Below are positions 1-8,660 of a stretch of 22,700 bases of DNA, one piece after another. The position numbers and the translations under genes were made by a program. Each line of letters starts with the position of its first letter. The first letter of the stretch is position 1. The notes beneath the pieces were generated by a model. That model had not been told where the DNA came from. It worked only from the letters and a program-made list of their open reading frames with translations, and ran no database searches. The stretch is from Saccoglossus kowalevskii (lineage: Eukaryota > Hemichordata > Enteropneusta > Harrimaniidae). The stretch is taken from NCBI RefSeq assembly GCF_000003605.2, contig NW_003136845.1, forward strand, positions 99,443-122,142. The letters are read 5' to 3'.

Positions 1-154
1 AAAAGTATACGCGATGAGCATTCACGTATGATGTATGGACGTGATCGGTACTGACGGAAATATTATTTTTTCAAAAATGTGTAAATGAAGACACTATAGA
101 GCTACCATTCAAAATTGTGTATAAAATGTTATGCTTGTAGATCTAGTAAAAAAT

Positions 155-291
155 ATGGACTCGGACCTGTCAGAAAATGATATTCCAGGTGCGTCATTGA
201 ATGGTAGAAACCCTGCAAGGCTTTGCAATGATGAATTGAGGTTTTGGTTGCTATGTCGTGGGGACCGGACAAAAGCAGAGCTTGTTGCTCG
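155..291 (+). CDS. First coding exon, SAP-like N-terminal segment (partial or orphan)
   Basis: An ATG at 155 opens 45 codons plus two bases, ending at a strong donor (CG|GTAAGT, intron from 292). The peptide starts acidic (MDSDLSEND) and continues LNGRNPARL, then DELRFWLLCRGD, then TKAELVAR. This L-x-x-EL-x-FWL-x-CRG-x-x-TKAELV pattern resembles the SAP-like helix-extension-helix at the N-terminus of many uncharacterised invertebrate proteins, some of which carry YqaJ-type nuclease domains further on. SAP domains usually bind DNA. The segment between CRGD and TKAEL looks a few residues shorter than I expect for that group. No continuing exon is recognisable before the next gene starts at 873, so this is either the start of a gene with distant exons, an orphan duplicate exon, or a mobile-element relic. 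The exon structure is clear; the family call is moderate. Confidence 0.5.
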
Positions 292-689
292 GTAAGTTCT
301 GCATTTTTTTTTTTAATTTGCAGGATGTGGTGTTATTACCTGCATTGTTTTTGCTAAATAGTCGTATTACACACATCTGTACTATTATTTCATTATCCAT
401 TAAATATAATATATCCAGTAAGCCATAAGTTGTCTCTAGGACAACATTCATTTTTAAAATGTGATGTCTTCCTTACCTCTCTGTTCCAAGAAACAAAGCA
501 TTAAACAATTAAACTGTTTGATTTTTTTAAAAAGATAAATCACTTCATGGTAAATAAAAGAAATTAGACAAAAAGATTGTGTATCCAGACCCAAATAATG
601 TGTACACTAAGCAGAAAATTGGTCAAACTGAATATCTATCTACGTCTACCTCAACGACTGCCGCAATTTTTAGGGAAACTGGTTGCTAT

Positions 690-872
690 ACTCACTAGCC
701 TCGATTTCGATCGCAAAATAGCACGTGACTGAATTTGCGCCTCTTTATGAAAACTGTGAATAGCTAAGTTATGCGGGTCACTGCACTATAAGCTTTGTTA
801 ATAACTCGCAAACCAGTTCTGTATCCACTCCCGCATACTGTAAGAGTCCCGGCAAGCACTGCTGATTGCAAT
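690..872 (+). promoter_or_regulatory. Presumed promoter and 5' UTR region of the DHRS11-like gene
   Basis: This is assigned by position only: it directly precedes the ATG at 873. It holds an E-box (CACGTGAC, 722-729), the site type bound by USF/MITF-class bHLH proteins. No convincing TATA box is seen. The 771-818 segment inside it recurs at 21431-21483, so part of the region may be repeat-derived. The transcription start was not located. Confidence 0.3.
771..818 (+). repeat. Short dispersed repeat, copy A (mate at 21431-21483)
   Basis: Both copies share GGGTCACTGCA, then TATAA, then CTTTGTTAAT and a run ending in GCAAAC, with a four-base indel between. By eye about nine bases in ten match. 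Copy A lies about 55 bases upstream of the DHRS11-like start codon. No exon-1-like sequence follows the mate, so this may be an interspersed repeat rather than a duplicated promoter. Confidence 0.6.
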
Positions 873-1004
873 ATGGAACGCTGGGCTGGTCGTGTAGCGC
901 TGGTAACTGGTGCGTCGTCAGGTGTCGGGGCAGAAACGGCTAAAGTTCTTGCTGAGAATGGTATGTGTGTGGTTGGTTGCGGTAGGAATGTTACCGCCAT
1001 ACAG
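873..1004 (+). CDS. DHRS11-like: DHRS11-like exon 1 (residues 1-44)
   Basis: It encodes the first beta-alpha-beta unit with the TGxxxGxG loop and the Arg38 that should contact the NADPH 2'-phosphate. It ends in phase 0 at ACAG|GTAAGA. This is the exon whose copies decay at 6632-6763 and 8889-9010. Confidence 0.92.
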
Positions 1005-4000
1005 GTAAGAGCCAATGCACAATAGTACCACACATCGATTAACTCCATATTGAATAAATAGGGCAGGGTTAACATAAGTGTCAACATTATGTACACAGAA
1101 CATCAATTTTGATTCCAAATACACAAATGTCTATGAACACGATATAATTTTGGTATTAAAATGCGGAGAGAGTAGTCATTGTATCATAAGCTTTCTAAAA
1201 ATAGCATAAACTCAATGTCCATATCATAAACCGTCGGAATCATGCACACTAAACGCCAGGACCGACTTATGCGTGCTGCCGGGCAGCCAAAAAAGTAAAT
1301 CATATTTATTAAAGTTGTTGTTGAACACGCTGCTTCTTACTTCATTCAGCCGCTTTCAGTTATATCTAAAGACAAATAAATAAAAAAATAATAACACATA
1401 TAATAAATTTCACGTGTAATCGGTAAATATGGAAATTATTGGTTGTACATATAGAACTCATTTTGTTATTAATTATTTGTTATGTACATCAATTCTCCAC
1501 TTTGCAGTGATAATACTGCAGTCGTCATGCTGTCGGTCCGTAGTCGGGTACCAGCCACTTTTTCACAGAGGTATACTCGATTATAATGGAGGGAGGGAAT
1601 ACAGTAAGGTGAACTCAATAAACTGTACTAAATTCTGTTGTACAATTTTGCCGTGATATTGATTTATCTACCGTCAAGTTCATATTGGTTATTATTATAC
1701 CTCATGACAATGACAGCCAATCAGAGAAGCGCATTACAGGTAGTCATATTGGTATGCCGACCTGCTGCCATATTCGTTTGTCTATCTTCATCTGAGTACC
1801 TTCCACCTGAATTTACGCCAATAACTTGTCAGGGAAACACATACGCAGCAATATTTATGAATTGATTAGTTTGCCAGGTTTGCGTTCACTATTTGACTAT
1901 TTTGTTGGAAAGAAAACTGGGATTTTATAGCGACTTCGAACGAGTCGAGCGTTTCGCGCCCAGCAACGCGCTTTCAGACATTCGGTCTGCGATCGTGCAG
2001 TTCGTCTACCTAAATAAAATTGAGACACGTGTTTTTTTGTGTTTTGACAGTATATCGACATATAATGTACAGTGTGTTTGTTGAACGAGAGTGGTGTTGA
2101 CGTCTACCTTTCCCCTTCTCCTCAGGAATTAGCTGACAAATTGAAATCACGTTCTGCCAAAGGTGTTCTCCATCCCATGAAATGTGACCTTCGGAGCGAG
2201 AAACAAATACTGAACATGTTTGAGGAAATAAAAAACAAACATGGTGGTGTCGACGTTTGTGTTAATTCTGCTGGTATGTCTCATGTAGCTCCATTGCTGT
2301 CTGGTGAGACAGAGAAATGGAGAGAAATAATCGACGTAAGTATTCCAACTATGTGTTTACAGTGTAATGCCGGATCGTATTTCCCACGCATATGTTCTCA
2401 TAAGAATATATTTTCTGGCTAGGTGAATGTTATGGCATTGTGTATTTGTACCAGAGAGGCATTCAAACAAATGATAGAACGCAATGTGGATGACGGACAT
2501 ATCATACATATAAACAGGTAAACGATTTTTAAAAAATGTATAAACTGGAACACACAGATTGTTATCAGAGGTAGACAACATCACATAAATACATTTGCAC
2601 TCTTGGCAAGTGCATTAAGAGTAGTCTGGATATTAAACAGTTCAATTCCCTTGGAGAAACTTCTGTCGAACCATGCCACATACTTTAACTTATGCTTGTT
2701 GAAGATCCCCAACTCGCATGTTTAATAGGTAGGATACGTTCTATTGTTGTTATCACATGATAGAGTAATTACTATATAACAGACGGGAGCATTACAAATA
2801 ATTTACTATACATATGTGTGTGTTTGTGTTGCTGTCATTCTAATTATTCCACACATAAATACAGATAGCGACAGTGGGTGAAAACCAATAGATGCAAGCA
2901 CGACATATTCGACACCCTTGCTTCAAATGGTCAAATGATAATTCGTTATGCTACAAAGCCTGTGAGGCTTGTATAATTAAGGTTGAACATATTTTTATGT
3001 CTACTTTATTCTCAATAATGTTTTTAATTAAAGCACTTCTGGACACCGTGTTGCAATGGGAGACTATGACCTTAACCTTTATGTCGGTACAAAGCACATG
3101 GTGACCGGTTTAACTGAGGGATTACGTCAGGAGTTACGAGGGTTGAAGTCTCATATTAGAGTTACTGTAAGTTGCACAGTTATGTGTTATATATAGTTCA
3201 ATGCGTATATTAGACAGATTGTATAACGATACACTGGATTCAACATAGCTGTAATGCATAGTGTTTATCTTCCGCATCCACAACAAGGCTTCTAATTTAT
3301 TGAGACCTGGATTTTGTGTTATGGGAAGTAACTCGAAGTATGTTTTAATTGATATAATGTGACTAACGTAAGTTGTGTTTTACCAACAGGCTATATCCCC
3401 GGGAAATGTAAACACCATGTTTGCTAACAGAATGTACGGAGACGAAATTGCCGAGAAAATGAAATCAGAATATAAGGTTATCATATACATTATAAAAATA
3501 TCTGTAACTAAACATAAAGCATGCAAGTTTGCCGTGAGTTGTATGATAGCGAGATCGCCTTAAGTCTGAGCAAGCGGAAATATATCTGACAAAAGTAAAC
3601 ATACTAGACATATGCCATTCATAAACATTATCAGTTTATACAGACTATCTATACCCTAGATTATACTAATTAGGCAAAATGGTCATTTTGAAAATAACTC
3701 ATGCTCAGTATATGACTAATTGTACTGTGTATATGGACAGGCCGAAATACATGACAACTTCCCCCAGAAATTAAAACTCCATACATTGTCAAGTAATTTA
3801 TAGAAGATTTTAAATTGTTATCAGAACACACTCATTGATAGTTAGAATACGACTGAGAGGACGCTATCGGGGCTTTCAGCGCCGTAGCTGTGGGTGCATA
3901 TCTCTTTTTGTGTCGCTCTTTAGTTTTTGTGATGGTGTTTTAGTCATTTCTGATGTATTTTGTGTCATTTAATTTGTTATTTAAAGATTTTTATCGACAC

Positions 4001-5097
4001 AGAAGAGCAATGGTTGCTCCAATAGACTTGCATGGCACGCCAAATGACGTCGCAATTAATCACCATTTTCATATAGCACAGAAACTATCACCTATCAACA
4101 ATATGTTTATTAAATACTAACCAGCGCGAAAACCGTGACAAAAATTATCCGTTTGAAGTTGTTTTCCCCGAGATTTAGCTCGCTAAACCGTACGTAACTC
4201 AAGTGACAGCCATTTTCTTGAGGTCGAACGAGGACAAAATTAATAAAACGCCAGGTAATGGTCGTCTGCTTTTATTAGTATGCCTCTGAAGTAGACGAAG
4301 ATGAGTAGTTTGTTTTACGGAAGTATCCAACAAGTTTTCAGGAATACCTTCTTCTCGTACGACCTGAAAGAAATGGATTTTACCGGAGCTACGTGTTGTT
4401 CAGAGCATTTATCAAGGGGAAAAGTGAGAGTGAACGTTTAATAAATATATTATCGATTGGTGTGTTGCGAGAAAATATTCTGCTTTTATCGACTTCTATT
4501 TGCGATGCCATTTCGTGTCACACGTCTGTGTTATGCAAGTCTATGAGAGAAACCGATAGAAAACCGCCGATAAAAATCTTAATGTCTAAAATGTTAGTGA
4601 AACAAAATACATCAGAAATTACTAAAATACCATCACAATCACAAACTACTGGCCCAAAGAAGCTATGAAGGTTGAGGTTGGTGTTCATCATATCCTACAA
4701 GTTTAAGTTGTGTAACTGTATTCAGCTTTAGCCAGGTTAATATTAAATTATGTTTCTTTTTGTCAACAGTTGTTGGAATCTTCTGACATCGCTGACATGG
4801 TGAAATATGTACTACAGTCACCTCCCCATGTACAGGTACACGCTTTTGAATTCACATTTGGTTGAAGTCTCCAATGTTCGTATGTGAACAATGAAAAGTG
4901 GTTCAATCATGATATCGACTTGTAAATGTTGTTTCAATTCACGTGAATCTAATAATACATTATATTATACATAGTTCTGGTGAATCTAAATGAGACAAAT
5001 GTTTTACACCATCAGAATAAATACACCCGTTCTAATAACAACATTCTATTTTTAGATACATGACCTGATAGTAAGACCGATCGAGCAAGAAACCTAA
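873..5097 (+). CDS. DHRS11-like: DHRS11-like short-chain dehydrogenase/reductase, complete gene with 7 exons
   Basis: Joining 873-1004, 2126-2335, 2423-2517, 3034-3166, 3390-3476, 4770-4835 and 5056-5097 gives 254 residues, against about 260 in vertebrate DHRS11. Classical SDR landmarks are in order: TGASSGVG dinucleotide-binding loop (12-19), Arg38 after beta-2 (favours NADP(H)), CDL (64-66), NSAG (91-94, NNAG in most relatives), Asn116, catalytic Ser146, YVGTK active-site Tyr162/Lys166, and SPGNVNT (193-199). DHRS11 hallmarks CTREAF, NVDDGHII, SGHRV and TEGLRQELR are present. The vertebrate enzyme is a cytosolic NADPH-dependent reductase of keto-steroids and reactive carbonyls; a similar role is inferred here, while the substrate is unknown. 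There is no signal peptide or membrane segment. The start is fixed by MERW-x-x-R-x-ALVTG, matching the family N-terminus. The gene looks intact. Three decayed relatives lie downstream. Confidence 0.9.
1005..2125 (+). other. Intron 1 of the DHRS11-like gene, with a CpG-rich patch
   Basis: This 1121-base intron has donor GTAAGA and acceptor CCCCTTCTCCTCAG. No exon or transposon was recognised. Two spots differ from the AT-rich background: a CCAAT box in AGCCAATCAG near 1717-1726, and a CpG-rich stretch at about 1930-2010. Together they might mark an internal promoter or a repeat relic. Confidence 0.6.
2126..2335 (+). CDS. DHRS11-like: DHRS11-like exon 2 (residues 45-114)
   Basis: The exon carries exactly 70 codons between a textbook acceptor (CTCCTCAG) and GAC|GTAAGT, phase 0 at both ends. 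It encodes the ELA helix start, the CDL motif whose Asp65 normally contacts the adenine ring, and strand beta-4 with VDVCVNSAG. The Asn-Asn-Ala-Gly of most classical SDRs reads Asn-Ser-Ala-Gly here. Confidence 0.93.
2423..2517 (+). CDS. DHRS11-like: DHRS11-like exon 3 (residues 115-145 and part of 146)
   Basis: It follows a short 87-base intron (acceptor TTTTCTGGCTAG). It encodes VNVMAL with the structural/catalytic Asn116, CTREAF, and NVDDGHIIHIN. It ends after two bases of codon 146 (AG|GTAAAC), so the catalytic serine codon is completed by exon 4. Confidence 0.93.
2518..3033 (+). other. Intron 3 of the DHRS11-like gene
   Basis: This 516-base intron contains a short (TG)n-like run near 2815-2830. 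No coding or transposon feature is seen. Confidence 0.6.
3034..3166 (+). CDS. DHRS11-like: DHRS11-like exon 4 (residues 146-190), active-site exon
   Basis: The acceptor TTTAATTAAAG is purine-contaminated but gives the right phase. The first base completes Ser146. The exon then encodes TSGHRV, the YVGTK catalytic motif (Tyr162, Lys166), and the conserved helix TEGLRQELR. It ends ACT|GTAAGT in phase 0. A decayed copy lies at 16740-16840. Confidence 0.92.
3390..3476 (+). CDS. DHRS11-like: DHRS11-like exon 5 (residues 191-219)
   Basis: Acceptor TTTTACCAACAG. It encodes AISPGNVNTMF, the SDR PG motif with Thr199 that helps hold the nicotinamide, then a variable helix ending in KSEYK. The donor AAG|GTTATC is weak at positions +3 to +6, the least convincing splice site of the gene. 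Frame and family alignment still require a junction here. Confidence 0.87.
3895..4675. repeat. Long imperfect inverted repeat in intron 5 (arms about 3895-4125 and 4415-4675)
   Basis: The reverse complement of the left arm aligns with the right arm over about 230-260 bases with gaps. Shared words in order on the plus strand of the right arm include ATTTATTA-like AT words, ATGCAAGTCTAT, CGATAAAAATCTT, AAAATACATCAGAAAT, ACTAAAA and CCATCACAA. The central 290 bases are not obviously repeated. It could be a non-autonomous DNA transposon with long terminal inverted repeats, or two inverted copies of one repeat. No clear target-site duplication was found. A 91-residue open frame across the right arm (4393-4668) matches no family I know. 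As part of the primary transcript of the reductase it could fold into a hairpin. Confidence 0.65.
4770..4835 (+). CDS. DHRS11-like: DHRS11-like exon 6 (residues 220-241)
   Basis: Acceptor TTTTTGTCAACAG, donor CAG|GTACAC, 22 codons in phase 0. It encodes SSDIADMVKYVLQSPPHVQ, matching the conserved helix and the YVL-x-x-P-x-H-x-Q pattern near the C-terminus of DHRS11. Confidence 0.92.
5056..5097 (+). CDS. DHRS11-like: DHRS11-like exon 7 (residues 242-254 and stop)
   Basis: Acceptor CTATTTTTAG. It encodes IHDLIVRPIEQET and TAA at 5095-5097. The family C-terminus (I-x-D-x-x-x-RP-x-EQ-x-T) is clear, so the protein ends where expected. The preceding intron (4836-5055) is 220 bases and unremarkable. 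Confidence 0.9.
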   Translation: MHDLIVRPIEQET

Positions 5098-5239
5098 CAA
5101 CTTGTCTGACGTCATTCCCCACATCATGTGAATATATTATGTATGAATGATTTCAAGAAAATACAGCTGTGATTATTTTAACAACTTGTGTCATGTATTT
5201 TATAGCATGTGTTTGCAACATAAGGTTATACAGTATACG

Positions 5240-5536
5240 TACCTAAAAAGCAATATGGACGAGAAAATGTATTTTTTTTGTTTGATACTGTATGTTGATG
5301 ATATATTGAATTATGATTGACCACGATTCTCACAAAGCTGTTGCACACATTTGAGATGCAACAATGACATTGTCGAATACGTATATGCTCTGTTTTGGGG
5401 GTACGTAAATAAAAGTAATTGCATATGCGTACTAGTGTATTCGATTTTTCATTCAAGGAATAGTGTTGCGCGTTCTGCAAAAGCAGCATTTTTAGTAAAT
5501 GATATATCTTTATTCTCGTCCATATTGCACTTTTAG
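5240..5536. repeat. Fold-back element, possible MITE, just downstream of the DHRS11-like stop
   Basis: A perfect 16-base inverted repeat (GCAATATGGACGAGAA at 5250-5265; its complement at 5513-5528) sits inside longer imperfect arms (about 5243-5270 and 5508-5536, sharing CTAAAA outside). A second, looser inverted pair lies inside (CGAATACGTATATGC near 5374-5388 against GCATATGCGTAC...GTATTCG near 5422-5443). The nested structure suggests a small non-autonomous DNA transposon of about 300 bases. It begins about 140 bases after the stop codon and may fall in the 3' UTR. Target-site duplications were not resolved. Confidence 0.6.
5408..5413 (+). terminator. Candidate polyadenylation signal AATAAA for the DHRS11-like gene
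   Basis: This AATAAA is 311 bases after the stop codon, inside the fold-back element. It is assigned by position only. The hexamer is frequent in AT-rich DNA, so the call is weak. Confidence 0.25.
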
Positions 5537-6379
5537 AAGTTAGTTAGTTAATTCAAAGATAGAGCAGATTATACTTAGTTAACGGTAGTCAAAGTTACGA
5601 AATTATATACGAATTGAGAAAGGCAACGTATTAATATTATAGGCCTGTCTATATTGAATACAGCTATTATATAATAGAGTGAATTAGCTTAGTTATTACT
5701 ACGCTGGATTGTATTTGCTGGTGGTAAAGCACGCATGAACTATATTTTTCACATGTCGAAATCCCACATTCATATGGGCTATTAATGTACGTCGGGCGCA
5801 GTGCACGGGTAAATATTATGTAATTATTATAATATTATTGTAGGTGATAGTAGAAAGTCATTGTCACCACATATAAGTATAAAAATGAAAAACAAATAAA
5901 TGATAACCACATTCTGCTTCTCATGTGAACCCACAACATATCATTTTTAATCGAATGTTTTTTGTTGGAAGCCTATATCAAATGATACAACAAGTTATAT
6001 TGGTGCCATCTGAACAGTTTTATCATATTCTAACCTCAAGCACATTGTTTAAAACAAGGTGTTAATGTTAGGATTGGTCATTTTTTACAAACAAAAATGA
6101 AATAATATTTTTGACAAAAAAAGACAATGTCTCTTTCAAAACCATGTATATGTAGTAGAAAAAAGTGGAGGGTGTGGGACAATAGTGCTGGAAAAAATAT
6201 AATTATGTTTTTGGTCATAAAATTTGGCCAAGTTTAGGTATGAAGCAAAGGCCAGTTTAACTGGCTATACCTTTGAAAATATAATTAATGATTATAAATA
6301 TGTTGATGCACAACAAATCACCAATGATTGTAAAATTGATAATGCATCTGTCCTTTTTTAGAAACCCACTGTTGAATAT
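5537..6379. other. Gene-free AT-rich stretch
   Basis: No gene is seen. It includes an AT-only run of TAA/TTA units near 5820-5842 and a perfect 15-base palindrome (GCCAGTTTAACTGGC, 6251-6265) flanked by a looser AGGTAT/ATACCT pair. Nothing else was recognised. Confidence 0.5.
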
Positions 6380-7120
6380 AACAGTTGTTGAGCAAAATAT
6401 GCCTACACACAATCCTTAACATCAATTTACTGCGACGATCGGAAATAGACGGTCTTATGAGTGCAGAAAATACCCTGTGACTCATATAAGTATACAGGTA
6501 TTTTGCAGATTAACAATTCCCCACAATAAACGCGTGATACGAAGTTGAGGGTGGTGGACATATGATCAATCGCGAATAATTCAGCAGTCTCCTTTTCCAT
6601 TGGAACGCTGTATAGTATATAGTGCGATAATATGCATCGTTGAATTGGGCGTGTTGCACTCGTGACCGGTAATTCATCGGGTATGGGGGCCGCAACGGCT
6701 AAAGTCCTTGCTGAGAATGGTATGTGTGTGATAGGTTGTGGTAGAAATGTTACATCCGTACAGGTAAGTATTATATGGTACTGAGTTCACTCGATCGTAT
6801 ACATCATTGGTGTGCGCCGATCTACGCTGGTCACATTGTAGGTAAATCCGGTTGTCTAATCGTGAATTGTGTATGTGATGGATTTTACCGCGTCTCGTCG
6901 CAATCAGAGATTTTAAATGGCAAGTGGGAAACCGTGTGGCGTGAGAGCGATGAAGGTGGGAGAGTGGGATATTGGTGAATGCAAAATTAAAATAATCTTT
7001 ATTGTCATAGATTCTGAAATCCACCATCCCCTATCCCCTATTAGAGTCAACGTGCATGGACACAGAATATCTAGTCACCTCAGTACAATCTCTAAATTCA
7101 TCAAGTTTGAATATGAAGTG
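6380..7120 (+). repeat. Inverted duplication, left arm (mate 8661-9263 on the minus strand)
   Basis: The whole arm aligns with the reverse complement of 8661-9263: about 250 bases upstream of the exon-1 relic, the relic itself, and downstream sequence to GAAGTG near 7120. Shared landmarks are TTACTGCGACGAT, CCTGTGACT, AATAATTCAGCAGTC, CTCGTCGCAATCAGA, GAGAGTGGGAT and CTCAGTACAAT. The left arm is longer mainly because it keeps about 135 bases after the exon that the right arm lacks. These flanks do not match the flanks of the intact gene at 873. Confidence 0.8.
6632..6763 (+). pseudogene. Decayed DHRS11-like exon 1, copy 2
   Basis: The copy is the same length as intact exon 1 (132 bases) and ends in a good donor (ACAG|GTAAGT). 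The translation reads M-H-R, stop, I-G-R-VALVTG, then SSGMGAATAKVLAENGMC and GCGRNVT. Codon 4, TGG (Trp) in the intact gene, is TGA at 6641-6643. After the stop the frame is open and well conserved, including the cofactor loop TGNSSGMG, so decay looks recent or translation could start elsewhere, although no usable in-frame ATG precedes the loop. No exons 2-7 were found downstream. It is an isolated first exon with its flanks, not a working gene. Confidence 0.85.
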
Positions 7121-8660
7121 AACTGGTATTAATACTCGTTACAGCGTGCCGTAATTGTACGGTATTTTACGGGGTATTTTCATCCTACCATATTAGGAAA
7201 TGTGAATTCCAAATATGGAATGATTACGGGCGTAAGCTTCCTCGAATAATAAAAACAAACATGGCTGCCACCAGGGTTTGGCCGGACTCCACACAAAGAA
7301 GTTCGCTGATTCTGTTCTAAACATTTTGGATTTCGGCATTCTCATGATGTATCTTTGGAAGGAAAAGATGTATAATAATAACGTTATTATGATGATACCT
7401 CAAAGTATGCACTCATACAGTACACCGTCACATCGACAAAGAACTCTCCAAAATAAAAGAGATTATTTTATTTGTCAGTGAGTCCGTCACAAAACCATGA
7501 ACTTTCGCAGTCAAGACATTCCGTGAATTAGCCTAGCACTATGAGTATTTTATTGTTTGCAGTCTTAAAAACACCAATTTTTTCACAAATAAAAAATGTA
7601 AAAAAAATGTTACTGAATTAATTTGCTATATAATTTGAGCTGTATTTCGCTTGATTTCATTTGATTTTTACTTTCACAATTCACAGGCATACTAAAACTC
7701 CTAAAGTGTTACATAGTATTTTAAAACACTCAATTACATGTGTAATTAATTCATAAATTCACCAATGTGCTTATTAGCATCAAGTACGGGGTAGACCGGT
7801 AACAAGAGCTGAGAACGAGATAAAAAGGAGGGAGGGAGAGAGGGACGGGGACATGGCATATTTGACAGTCATTTGGGCTGTTGTTACAATGCACTTGGCC
7901 AAATTCTGCTTTTGAAAATTTAAATTGAACAAATGACCACAAAATACATTGACATACTCAATCTCAAAAGTCCTTGCTACTAACTATGATCGTAAGTGTC
8001 AATAATACTTGACTGTTATATATAAATTAATATTTTACAATCCATAACCCTATATTTATATCTGTTTCAAGACATTTTAAGAATTTATTTCAGAACTATA
8101 ACAATACAACGATTAGATTTGGTGTCACAGTTTGCTCACAATTCTAATTAAATTATTGGCTGCAATAATTGATAAATTTTCTTCAGCATACCATTTTTTC
8201 GCAGACATCATATTTAATGGCTAGTTTTCGGGATCTACAACAGTAATGAATAAACAGAAATGATGCCATGTTTTTGGACGACATCGCAATATCAAATTTT
8301 AATTTCGACCATACCATTTCAAGCTACAGGGTGTCTAAACAATGACCTACAACCAAAAGACACTTAAGCTTCCACTCAACACAAAAATTTTCTCCACAAT
8401 GAACAACCAAGAAAGCAACAAATATCAGGCTGCATCCTGAAAACAACGAGATTACCACCATGCAAACATGAAATCTTCCACCTCTCCCGAAACACTCTAC
8501 AGCATTAAATGGTTAAATGACATATCATTTGCATGTATGTACAACAAGCTTAGCCAATAGATGCACCCGACTCATAAAACGTTTGACCAACCACTCATTC
8601 TAATTATTACTGAGTGAGGGCGCCATTTACTAATGAAAATGATCTTTTAAAATAATTAAA
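7121..8660. other. Spacer between the inverted arms
   Basis: No DHRS11 exon 2-7 homology was seen on either strand. Noted items are AACATGGCTGCC near 7258-7270 (weakly YY1-like), a purine-rich tract of GGGA/GAGA units at about 7825-7850, and a G-poor stretch around 8330-8530. No gene is recognised. Confidence 0.5.

Larger units (their letters stand above)
292..872. other. Intergenic or intronic stretch between the SAP-like exon and the DHRS11-like gene
   Basis: This is AT-rich and has no recognisable coding exon. A pyrimidine-rich tract ending in AG at 324 could serve as an acceptor for the SAP-like exon, but the frame it would open stops after about ten codons. The last 200 bases should contain the promoter of the reductase gene. 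Confidence 0.4.

Noticed and set aside
4393-4668. 91-residue open frame in intron 5
   Set aside because: It lies across one arm of an inverted repeat inside an intron, has no recognised domain, and the other arm's equivalent frame differs. Treated as repeat sequence, not a gene.
5226-5489. 87-residue minus-strand open frame
   Set aside because: It coincides with the fold-back element and shows no family motif.
6674-7027. 117-residue minus-strand open frame
   Set aside because: It runs antisense to the plus-strand exon-1 relic and its intron; a shadow with no recognised domain.
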